Assembly: GCA_902780935.1 (NCBI GenBank)
Contig: CACZHP010000009.1
Location: forward strand, 1-64,000
Reading direction: 5' to 3'
Source: an uncultured Bacteroidia bacterium
Lineage (GTDB): Bacteria; Bacteroidota; Bacteroidia; Bacteroidales; UBA932
DNA length: 64,000 nucleotides
Shown here: positions 18,801 through 26,023 of the stretch, piece after piece
Position numbering within the stretch: the first letter of the stretch is position 1
How the letters are laid out: each line of letters opens with the position of its first letter
Notes under the pieces: generated by a model
The model's input: only the letters and a program-made list of their open reading frames with translations
Databases searched by the model: none
Told to the model about the DNA's origin: nothing
Program-made: the position numbers and the translations under genes

Positions 18801-19854
18801 GCCGAAGGTGTTTGACCGCTTCGTTGTCCTGGAGAACCTCGAGAGCGAGGCCAGGGAGGGAAGAATAGAGCGGAATGGCATAGGGCTGGCCCTTGTCAGC
18901 TCACTGGTCAACACTTTGGGAGGTGAGATCAATGTGTCCAGCGAACGTAAGAAGTTCACCGAGTTCACTGTGACCCTGCCGTCAGCCGAAGACCAGACAA
19001 TCAAAGAGGACGACAACGTCTTGACACCGGAGCTATACGACATTCAGAATGCTGAGAGAGAAGATATTTACCCGAAGGGCTCATCAAACGCTAGAATTCT
19101 TATCGTCGATGACGAGAAAGCGATCCGGGATCTCGTGTCTGATATTCTCGGGGATAGATATGAGGTGCTCCAGGCAAGTGACGGGAAGGATGCCGTGGAG
19201 ATTATCAGTCACGGACTTCCCGACTTGGTCATCACAGATATAGCCATGCCGGGAATGAACGGAATTGAGCTTTGCCGATACCTCAAGGAGAATGAGATCA
19301 CCCGTAACATCCCGATAATCTTCCTGTCATTCCTTTCTGACATCCAGAACGAAATCAGCACATTCGAGACAGGTGGAGAGGCTTTTATCCCGAAGCCATT
19401 CTATCCCAGGCACTTGAATGCGGTTGTTAATAAGATTCTCTCTGGCAGGGAATCCCTTAAGTCGTACTATAGCTCAGCTATTTCCAACTCCGATTTACTC
19501 AATGAGAAAGTCGTCAGCAAGACAGACAAAGACTTTATCATGAAGGTGACTGGATTGATAGAGGCCGATCTATCCAACGAGGAAATATCTCCGGCATTCC
19601 TCGCCGAGGAGATGAATATCAGCAAATCTCAACTTTACCGCAAGCTTAAGGAACTCGTTGATTTATCTCCTGTGGAGTTTGTCCGCTCCATCAGGCTTGA
19701 GAAGGCCGCGCACTCGCTGAAGACCACAAACTTGACTGTCCAGGAGATAATGTACTCTGTAGGATTCAACAACAAATCATACTTTTACAGGGAATTCGGG
19801 AAGAAGTACGGAATGTCTCCGAAGGAATTCAGGACAATGGACAAGTCCAAATAA
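15892..19854 (+). CDS. Hybrid two-component system sensor/AraC-type regulator (HTCS)
   Basis: A 1320-residue one-protein signalling system typical of Bacteroidetes PULs. In order: signal peptide; about 14 periplasmic propeller repeats (Reg_prop, for example GLADSSPRFITQDSEGILWI); a Y_Y_Y domain (about 677-752); one membrane helix (about 754-780); histidine kinase with phospho-acceptor His 814 in NIAHEFGTPLTL; an ATPase with N box HNLVSNAYKYTP and G2 box ERNGIGLALV; receiver domain with Asp 1116 (VITDIAMPGMNG) and Lys in KPFYP; and an AraC DNA-binding domain (about 1220-1320). All key residues are present. It sits between the divergent enzyme operon and the convergent SusCD operon and is the probable activator of both. 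The ligand is presumably a mannooligosaccharide. Confidence 0.96.
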   Translation: MRLAKALASSILAVMAAISSQAIERVRSYTIKDGLADSSPRFITQDSEGILWICTWGGVSRFDGGSFESVDNKLGTFFGTTRSVFEAGDGVYWICNHSGINRINLLTGECDSFKLGYDKVQQSVDAFLLAVSGNGSVFCTLQNWGICHFNEERSEMVPINIKDVNTGQIAELLCVGEGRLMVRENSGITSLIRYVSGPEGITVVSSEFILGRGIVSGIFKLDQGIGLVTPEGKLHIWDEAAETVTKSFDIPAGIYATGASKGDVASISYRDSKSYEINLHDGSIKEITALTGKNVGCLHYGTEGILWAGVNGGGLLAIWDDSSGMNLFLNKDITGDRVANVSSFMEMPEGELLVGTEGNGFYLLRPDGSSKTYGKGEGLSNEKVYVFEKALGSDIFIGHEGDGINVLSGGKLMDFLKDEDEIRNIYTIRRDDKEDCWYLGAFEHGIARLKARKGPGGNYIKTGLDYWYSDDPDHFSAKSVTDIIPTNDGKLIVGTLSEGCLVFDIKSESFMDRQLCEETVLCLFLENDYSLWIGTGGFGLRHITRDESGNLSSKIFDRESGLRDLSIHGILKDSEGHIWVSTNLGLSKLTPDTGEIVNYFGNDDLQSDEFSNSACLMASDGTLLFGGVDGFNRFDPLKVSKRDFEPDPHIIRFSLMREPGRLFPTNEEIVLKHNENYFSISFSAIEFIENSSCEYAYRLVGFDDQWIHQPKATPVTYTNLHHGKYSFQVRCTNGDKKWGSKTASLAITVRRPWWNTPWAWLIYTFLIGGAIYAINLVARIRTRRKQEMELEILNKEHENETYEAKLRFFTNIAHEFGTPLTLISGAGERLMDTGQLSSKPAKYVNIIKDNADRMLRLIKELMDFRKVDTGNYPLTYSRFDIAKMTRDLVLGYSGQGESGNISIELDVPEEETLIVSDYGAVEKILHNLVSNAYKYTPEQGNIKVSLIPLENSSVKLTVTNSGKGIKPEDLPKVFDRFVVLENLESEAREGRIERNGIGLALVSSLVNTLGGEINVSSERKKFTEFTVTLPSAEDQTIKEDDNVLTPELYDIQNAEREDIYPKGSSNARILIVDDEKAIRDLVSDILGDRYEVLQASDGKDAVEIISHGLPDLVITDIAMPGMNGIELCRYLKENEITRNIPIIFLSFLSDIQNEISTFETGGEAFIPKPFYPRHLNAVVNKILSGRESLKSYYSSAISNSDLLNEKVVSKTDKDFIMKVTGLIEADLSNEEISPAFLAEEMNISKSQLYRKLKELVDLSPVEFVRSIRLEKAAHSLKTTNLTVQEIMYSVGFNNKSYFYREFGKKYGMSPKEFRTMDKSK

Positions 19855-19881
19855 AAATGCTCTCCGGATATCCGGAGAGCA
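19853..19881 (-). terminator. Rho-independent terminator of the SusC/SusD operon (minus strand)
   Basis: A perfect 24-base palindrome, TGCTCTCCGGAT and its complement (19858-19881), forms a strong GC hairpin. On the minus strand it is followed at once by TTTTT, the standard intrinsic terminator form, 35 bases after the stop of the last gene of that operon. On the plus strand no T-run follows. The T-run overlaps the stop codon of the HTCS gene on the other strand. Confidence 0.88.
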
Positions 19882-19915
19882 CAAACCAAACCCATTATAA
19901 TAGTTTTAACAAAGT

Positions 19916-20896
19916 TTACTCTGAAGCTTGGGATACCTCAAAGCCCTCAGTTCCATCTGTCACCACTATTGATCCGTCCGCGTTAGTGAACCAAACGTGC
20001 ATGTCGACTATCTCAGCGTTCTGTCCGACGCCAAAGAATGACTTCGGATATATATACTTGAAATAGGTCTCGTCACCACTGCGGGTCATCAAAGTCTTAG
20101 GACCTTCTTTAACTGTTCCGTCAGCCAAAGTGCAGGTAGCGTTGAGGTAAACCTGACTCTCGCCATAAAGAGCCGTGTCATTGCCGTCAATGGAAGACAC
20201 GAACTCGATGGAGACATAGTCACCATAACGGAACGTTTGTGGAGTCGTGGAGACATAATGCAGGACAGTGAAGTCATCGTTGCCGCTACCGCCAGTCACC
20301 TTGATCATCTGCGTGTCGGAGATGATGAACTCGCCATCGTGATCAGTGTTGAAACCGTTGTCAGAGAGGCAGGTGACGAAGGCGCTGAAGAACTTGATGT
20401 TATTAGGCCCGGTCTTGAACTTGACCTTGACATCAGCGGTGGTAGTCGGATGAGTTCCACTACCGTCGAGATTGAGATAAGTCGTTCCCCTAAGGACAAT
20501 CCACTCCACAGGACCGGTGTTGCCAAGCACGCCATACTGCGAAAGCATAGCTGAGCTGTAAGGCATCGTGGTCGTGGGCTCGGTGTAATCGTTTGCGAGA
20601 ACCATAGCCTCGTCGGTGATGGTGATCAGTTGGCCACCAACCTGGGCATTTGTCGCTGAATATGTAGCCTGAACGGTCTCAGAGACCTTCCAGCTCTTAG
20701 GAGCCACGAAAGCCAGCACGAAATGTCCATTATGCTCCGTCTCAGGGACGAGTTGGACTTGGATAGTAACCTCCATCTCGGAATTGGCCTTAGGATCTGA
20801 CGGCCATATCACCGACTTGAACTCTATACAGGAGAATACCATGGCGGCGACAGCCGCGAGAGCCAGGAAGATTGTTATGAATCTATTCTTTCTCAT
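19916..20896 (-). CDS. PUL surface lipoprotein, DUF4961-like (SusE-position)
   Basis: A 326-residue lipoprotein (signal ending AAVAAMVFSC). The body has an N-terminal Ig-like strand region (SEMEVTIQVQLVP), then repeated beta-rich blocks (VKVKFKTGPNNIKFFSAFVTCLSDN, and later DMHVWFTNADGSIVVTDGT). This resembles the Bacteroidetes lipoproteins annotated DUF4961, often encoded after SusC, SusD and a DUF5004 protein. By position it fills the SusE/F role, probably a cell-surface glycan-binding protein. It is the last gene of the operon and is followed by an intrinsic terminator. The domain assignment is from memory of the family and is tentative; the lipoprotein and operon calls are firm. Confidence 0.7.
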   Translation of the reverse strand: MRKNRFITIFLALAAVAAMVFSCIEFKSVIWPSDPKANSEMEVTIQVQLVPETEHNGHFVLAFVAPKSWKVSETVQATYSATNAQVGGQLITITDEAMVLANDYTEPTTTMPYSSAMLSQYGVLGNTGPVEWIVLRGTTYLNLDGSGTHPTTTADVKVKFKTGPNNIKFFSAFVTCLSDNGFNTDHDGEFIISDTQMIKVTGGSGNDDFTVLHYVSTTPQTFRYGDYVSIEFVSSIDGNDTALYGESQVYLNATCTLADGTVKEGPKTLMTRSGDETYFKYIYPKSFFGVGQNAEIVDMHVWFTNADGSIVVTDGTEGFEVSQASE

Positions 20897-20908
20897 TTTA
20901 TCCCCTCC

Positions 20909-21397
20909 TTAGTTGTTTTTACCACTAAACATAAACCTGTAGCTGACGGTCTTGCAGTCCATATTGAACTCCATGCAGACGACTCCCTTGCGGAATACGG
21001 CCACAATCTGGTCATCGGACTTGCGCCTGATAGCGTTAGGCTGAACAGAGTTGTCGAAGTAGCATTCGACCTCCTCTGTGGGAAGATTGAATCCATACAT
21101 ATCGTGAGGAATATTACCGTTGTTCATCTTGATCCCGGTAATCTTCCCGTCGGTACGACGGATCTCGAGCTGGAAGGAATCGAACCAGTCGAAATAAGGC
21201 TTGATGTCGATACCATTCACGTTCACATCATCGATCTGGAGAGCCTTCCAAAGGTAATAAGTGGAGACCTTGTCGGGCTCATATTCCGAATCCATCGTGG
21301 TGTCGTGGAGGTTGAGCGTCTTGACGCAACCGCAGGCCAATGCCGCGGCAGCCATAAGGCTCAGGAATACTCGTATTTTGTTTCTCATTTCTTGCAT
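20909..21397 (-). CDS. Small PUL lipoprotein, DUF5004-like
   Basis: A 162-residue lipoprotein with signal MAAAALACGC. The mature part is small and beta-rich (YYLWKALQIDDVNVNG, FQLEIRRTDGKITGIK, VCMEFNMDCKTVSYRFMF), matching the size and pattern of lipocalin-like DUF5004 proteins that follow SusD in some PULs. The start could instead be the ATG at 21388, giving MRNKIRVFLSLMAA. Both starts leave an intact lipobox. The gene lies 3 bases after the SusD stop and 12 bases before the next lipoprotein gene, so it is cotranscribed. Function is unknown; surface location is likely. Confidence 0.66.
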   Translation of the reverse strand: MQEMRNKIRVFLSLMAAAALACGCVKTLNLHDTTMDSEYEPDKVSTYYLWKALQIDDVNVNGIDIKPYFDWFDSFQLEIRRTDGKITGIKMNNGNIPHDMYGFNLPTEEVECYFDNSVQPNAIRRKSDDQIVAVFRKGVVCMEFNMDCKTVSYRFMFSGKNN

Positions 21398-21400
21398 CTT

Positions 21401-22903
21401 TTATAAAGCCAATCTCTGGGCCACCGTGATGGAGGCGATATTCTCATTCAACCGTTTCTCAGCCACGGGATAAGGGAAGAGAAGGCATTCCTCCGTGAAC
21501 GGGACACCGGGGTGCTCCTGAGGAGTGAATCCTATCATATCCACGACTCGTTTGTTTGAGACGTTGAATACCTTACGGGTACGAAGCATGTCGAACCAGT
21601 TCTGGCCCTCGAAGCAAAGCTCCCATACACGCTCTTTGTACACATCCTCAAAGCTGATGGAAGAAGGCTTGACAATCGGGCACCAGCGGTTCCTAACTTG
21701 ATAATAAGCATCGATAGCGGCGGCGTCCGTGGTGCTTCCACCGGCGCATGCGGCCTCAGCCAAAGTCAGAAGGACATCAGAGTACCTAAGCATCGGGAAC
21801 TGGACATCGCTGGTGTTGCTGGTCACAGCATCCGCATCGAAGTACTTGTAGATGAAAGGCTGGGGGAAGTCAACACCATTGTAGGAATTATAGAACCAAC
21901 CCTTCTCCCTGGCGCGCTTGTCACCATCCTCATAAGAGTCAATGAACGTCTGGCTGGGTACTATCGCACCACCGAAAGCCTGATTCTCCGCGAATTGCTC
22001 AGCATCCCAACCGGCATAGTAAGGAAGGAATATGTTGTGCATCGGAGAGCCACCGTCTTTCTTGTTATACTGGGCAGTATAAATGGCCTCCTCCTTGTTT
22101 CTCTTGTCAGGGTTCACAAGGTCAGCGACATCAGTGTAAAGCGAGAAAGCTCCACTCCCGATGACTTCCTTTGCCTTGGTGACAGCCTGGGCATAATGGT
22201 CAGACTGCCTCAGAGGGTAACCAGCCATAGCAAGGTGGACTTTAGCGAGCAACGCCTTCACAGCGCCAAGACCCACGTGTCCGTCACCAGGATTCCAGAC
22301 AGTCAAAAGACTCTCGGCCTGAGTGAGATCATCAAGGATCTGCTGATAAACTCCGCTGATAGGAGTCAACTCGGTCACAATGTCAGACTTACCCTTGACA
22401 GGGGTCGTGGTCACAGGCACGGGGCCATAACACTGGACAAGGAAGAAATATGCGTAAGCCCTGATGAAGTGGGCCTCACCAAGGAACTTTTTCTTGGTGG
22501 CGTCAGGAACAGGGGCCTCAGAGTTCTCAATTCCTTCCAATGCGTAGTTGGCGCGGCTGATGGCCTGGTACATGTCGTTCCAGTTATTGTCCAGCAAACC
22601 GTTATCATCAGCGAGAGGAAGGTTATAACCCAAGGTACGGGAATCATATGCATGGTTGCGCTTGTGGTATCCGGTCAGGGTCTCAAGCATAATGAAAGTC
22701 GTGTGGTTCGGAGCCACGAGACCGTCCATATAAGCAGCCACTATCCTGGGATACAAGCCATTCACGGCATCCTGCATCTGCGCCTCTGAGACATAGTAGT
22801 TCTCTGGCGTTAGGAAGGTCTTGGTCTCCTCGGTCAGGAACTTCGTGCAACCAGTGGAAAGCAGTATGACTGCCACTCCAAGTATATTGATTATCTTTTT
22901 CAT
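21401..22903 (-). CDS. SusD/RagB family nutrient-binding outer-membrane lipoprotein
   Basis: A 500-residue SusD-like lipoprotein (signal ILLSTGC) that caps a SusC barrel and captures glycans on the cell surface. The N-terminal TPR-like helices are visible (LTPENYYVSEAQMQDAVNGLY, EAHFIRAYAYFFLVQCYGPVPV), as is the family C-terminus (FPMLRYSDVLLTLAEAA, then DVYKERVWELCFEGQNWFDMLRT). The final LFPYPVAEKRLN is the usual C-terminal block. It lies 5 bases downstream of the first SusC gene and upstream of two small lipoproteins. The substrate is inferred from the mannosidase genes nearby. Confidence 0.96.
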   Translation of the reverse strand: MKKIINILGVAVILLSTGCTKFLTEETKTFLTPENYYVSEAQMQDAVNGLYPRIVAAYMDGLVAPNHTTFIMLETLTGYHKRNHAYDSRTLGYNLPLADDNGLLDNNWNDMYQAISRANYALEGIENSEAPVPDATKKKFLGEAHFIRAYAYFFLVQCYGPVPVTTTPVKGKSDIVTELTPISGVYQQILDDLTQAESLLTVWNPGDGHVGLGAVKALLAKVHLAMAGYPLRQSDHYAQAVTKAKEVIGSGAFSLYTDVADLVNPDKRNKEEAIYTAQYNKKDGGSPMHNIFLPYYAGWDAEQFAENQAFGGAIVPSQTFIDSYEDGDKRAREKGWFYNSYNGVDFPQPFIYKYFDADAVTSNTSDVQFPMLRYSDVLLTLAEAACAGGSTTDAAAIDAYYQVRNRWCPIVKPSSISFEDVYKERVWELCFEGQNWFDMLRTRKVFNVSNKRVVDMIGFTPQEHPGVPFTEECLLFPYPVAEKRLNENIASITVAQRLAL

Positions 22904-22908
22904 AGCGC

Positions 22909-25900
22909 CTAGAATGAGATTTTGATGTTACCGGTGATCGTGGTCGGTTTAGGGTAAGCGAGCCAGTCGTAGCTGATCTGGCCGTTACCTGTGCCCCAAC
23001 CAACCTCAGGATCGAAGCCTGTGTACTTGGTCCAGAGGAAAGGATTCTCGATGCTGACACCGAGGAGCATTCCCTTTATGGACTTCATGTTCTTGAGCAG
23101 GTCGCGCTTGAGATCGTAGGACAAGACGATATTCCTCACTCGGATGAAATCGCCGTCCTCAAGGAAGAAGGTTCCCATACTGCCGTTTCCGAAATACGCG
23201 TCGGTAGGGAGACGGAGCTGGGCGAGGGTCGTGTTCTGGTTGTCCGGAGTCCATGAAGAGGTGAGCAGGTCACTGAGACTGTTGGTGTAGATAGCCTGAC
23301 CGACATAAAGGCTCTGGGCCACATTGGACACCTTGAATCCCCATGCGGAACCGATATCAACCATGAGGTTGAATCCGCCCCAGGTGAAGTTGTTGACGAT
23401 CGAGATCTCACCCTTAGGCGTGGCCATTCCCACATACTGGGTGTCACCGTCGTCATATTCACCGTTCTGGTTGACATCCTCAAGCTTGTAGTCTCCCGGG
23501 GAGCGTCCGTAGACAGCGGCCTCGGCGGCCTCCTCCGTGCTCCAAGTACCAAGGAGTTTCTTCATTCCCCAACGCATGTAGGGCTGTCCCTCCTCGACCT
23601 GTCCGCCATGAGTGGACAGCGAGCCGTACAGCTTGTCGATGATACACTGGTTAGTGGAATAAATGAAGTCAAGATCCCAAGCGAATTTGCGGGTGGCGAT
23701 AGGATGAGTGTTCAATGTTACCTCGAAACCGGTGTTGTGCAGAACTCCGAGATTGGAGGTTATGCTGCCGTAACCGGAGGAATGGGGTATCGCTTCAGCG
23801 AACAGAAGGTCGAGCGACTTCTTGTAGTACCAGTCAGCGATAAGCTGTATCCTATCCTTGAAGAAAGCGATGTCCAGTCCGGCGTCAACCTGCCTTGTGG
23901 TCTCCCATGAGAGATCGGTATTACCGAGCGTGCTCACGGATGACTGGGACACGATCTGATCGTTCATGATCATGGTGTCAGCGGAGATCTGAGACATTGT
24001 AGCGTAGTTTCCGATGGAAGCGTTACCGACCTCTCCGAAGCTGGCGCGCAGTTTCAGATGGTTGATGAAGTTCTTGTCGGTCCCGAACCAAGGCTCCTCA
24101 GACACTGTCCAACCAGCTGATACTGAAGGGAAGAAACCATACTTGCGCTTTGCTCCGAAGTTGGATGCGCCATCCACACGGACAGTGACTCCAAGCATGT
24201 AGCGTCCATCCCATATCTGGTTGGTACGGAAGTAATAAGAGTTCATCGTGTTCTTGCTCCACCCTGATGAAGGCTGGACTTTCTTCGTGCCAGAGCCAAG
24301 GTCGTGATATTCGAACACGTTATCAGGCAGCAACTGCGAACCGGCATAGCTGTTCTCGGCCTGGGAATAATACCAGGAAGCACCGAGAGTGAAATTGGAC
24401 TTGAGCCTTTCGTTGAAGAACAACTTATCGTAAGTGAAGTAGTCTTCATTTGACCAACGGTTCGACAAATTATTGGAGATGTAGGCCTGGGTTCCGGAAT
24501 CTGACTTTGACCAGTCTGCCATACCAGCGATACGGAAATCCGTGTCCTTGCTATTGGTTGTTTGGTAGTTGCCCTTAACAGTGAAGGTCAGCCCATCAAG
24601 CAGATGGAAGTCAAGGCCAATATTTCCGAGGAAATAGTTTCTGCGGTTGATCTGCTTCCAAGCATTGAGCTGATGGACAGGGTTGGAAGCGGTTTCTGAG
24701 AGAGGATAGTCCTGCTTCGCTCCCCAAGTCCCGTCAGGATACTTCACAGGAACCACAGGGGGCATCTCATAAGTGTTACGCACAGCGCCCTGCTGCATCG
24801 TGCCTTCCTGGTCAGCCGAGTTGCTCTCAGTCTTGGAATATGAAACCATGGCGTTGAGATCCAACCACTTGTTGATCTGAGTGGTAGCGTTGATGGTAGC
24901 GCTGAGACGCTTTCCATAAGTTGTCTTGACAAGACCCTGGACATCCTGCCAACCAAGGTTGGCGTATACAGAGGACTTGCCGCCCCTCTGAGCGAAGGAT
25001 ACGTTATGGTCCTGGGTGATAGCCTTCCTGGTAACTTCACTCCACCAGTCTGTGTTGTATTTCGGAGTCGCTATAAGAAGGCCCTTCTCATCACGGGCGT
25101 ATTCGGAGCCGTTCATCTGGTAGTTGAACAGGCTTTCGATAGGAGTCACAAGATGAGGCATATTCTGGCCGCTATAGCCGTAAGCCAGCTGCTGCATCTG
25201 GATGTACTCGTCAGAATTCATGAGGTGAAGCTTACGGGAGAGGTATCCCACACCGTACTTACCGTCGTAAGTGATTGTGCCCTGACCTGAACCTTGGCCG
25301 CTCTTGGTAGTGATGAGAACGACACCGTTAGCGCCCTTGGCTCCGTACATGGCCGCTGAGGCGGCATCCTTCAGGACAGAGACAGACTCAATGTCGTTGG
25401 AGTTAATCATATCAGGATTGACATCCACAGCGCCATCCACGACATATAGAGGTGTAGTACTGGCATTGATTGATCCGATTCCTCGAATAAGGATAGCGGT
25501 GTTACCACCAGGACGTCCGGAAGTCGACTTGATCTGGACTCCAGCCATCTTACCCGCCATATTCTGGAGGACGTTGAGACCGGTGGCACGCTCGGTGAGA
25601 GCCTCGCCACCAACCTGAGAGATTGATGCGGTCAATTCCCGCTTGATCATTGTACCATATCCAACCACGACAGTTTCCTCAAGCATCGTGGTGTCTTCCT
25701 TCATTATCACATTGTACAAGGACTGTCCGCCGATTGGAATCTCCTGCTCAGCCATACCCATCATGGAGAACACGAGGGTTCCTGAGGTAGCGTTTGTCCT
25801 TAGTGTGAAATTACCGTCGGCATCGGTGCTGGTGGCGTTCTGTGTCCCCTTGACAGCGACATAGACACCTGGCATGGGATCACCATTCTCATCTGTCACA

Positions 25901-25998
25901 CGGCCCGAAAGCGTATTCTGGGCAAATGCCTGGAACACGAAAGCGAGCATCATGACGACAGCCACGGCAAGTTTTGTAATTATATATTTTATATTCAT
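22909..25998 (-). CDS. SusC/RagA family TonB-dependent outer-membrane transporter
   Basis: A 1029-residue SusC-type receptor. After the signal peptide (VFQAFAQN) comes a carboxypeptidase-like regulatory domain (LSGRVTDENGDPMPGVYVAV), the TonB box region (LEETVVVGYGT), the plug (LQNMAGKMAGVQIKSTSGRP; SINASTTPLYVVDG; DIESVSVLKDAASAAMYGAKGANGV) and a full-length beta barrel ending in ITGNIKISF. Together with the SusD protein encoded 5 bases downstream it should form the active glycan import pair. A second, shorter SusC gene lies 25 bases upstream in the same operon. Confidence 0.97.
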   Translation of the reverse strand: MNIKYIITKLAVAVVMMLAFVFQAFAQNTLSGRVTDENGDPMPGVYVAVKGTQNATSTDADGNFTLRTNATSGTLVFSMMGMAEQEIPIGGQSLYNVIMKEDTTMLEETVVVGYGTMIKRELTASISQVGGEALTERATGLNVLQNMAGKMAGVQIKSTSGRPGGNTAILIRGIGSINASTTPLYVVDGAVDVNPDMINSNDIESVSVLKDAASAAMYGAKGANGVVLITTKSGQGSGQGTITYDGKYGVGYLSRKLHLMNSDEYIQMQQLAYGYSGQNMPHLVTPIESLFNYQMNGSEYARDEKGLLIATPKYNTDWWSEVTRKAITQDHNVSFAQRGGKSSVYANLGWQDVQGLVKTTYGKRLSATINATTQINKWLDLNAMVSYSKTESNSADQEGTMQQGAVRNTYEMPPVVPVKYPDGTWGAKQDYPLSETASNPVHQLNAWKQINRRNYFLGNIGLDFHLLDGLTFTVKGNYQTTNSKDTDFRIAGMADWSKSDSGTQAYISNNLSNRWSNEDYFTYDKLFFNERLKSNFTLGASWYYSQAENSYAGSQLLPDNVFEYHDLGSGTKKVQPSSGWSKNTMNSYYFRTNQIWDGRYMLGVTVRVDGASNFGAKRKYGFFPSVSAGWTVSEEPWFGTDKNFINHLKLRASFGEVGNASIGNYATMSQISADTMIMNDQIVSQSSVSTLGNTDLSWETTRQVDAGLDIAFFKDRIQLIADWYYKKSLDLLFAEAIPHSSGYGSITSNLGVLHNTGFEVTLNTHPIATRKFAWDLDFIYSTNQCIIDKLYGSLSTHGGQVEEGQPYMRWGMKKLLGTWSTEEAAEAAVYGRSPGDYKLEDVNQNGEYDDGDTQYVGMATPKGEISIVNNFTWGGFNLMVDIGSAWGFKVSNVAQSLYVGQAIYTNSLSDLLTSSWTPDNQNTTLAQLRLPTDAYFGNGSMGTFFLEDGDFIRVRNIVLSYDLKRDLLKNMKSIKGMLLGVSIENPFLWTKYTGFDPEVGWGTGNGQISYDWLAYPKPTTITGNIKISF

Positions 25999-26023
25999 AC
26001 GTATAAACTCTTGAGGTTAGGAA

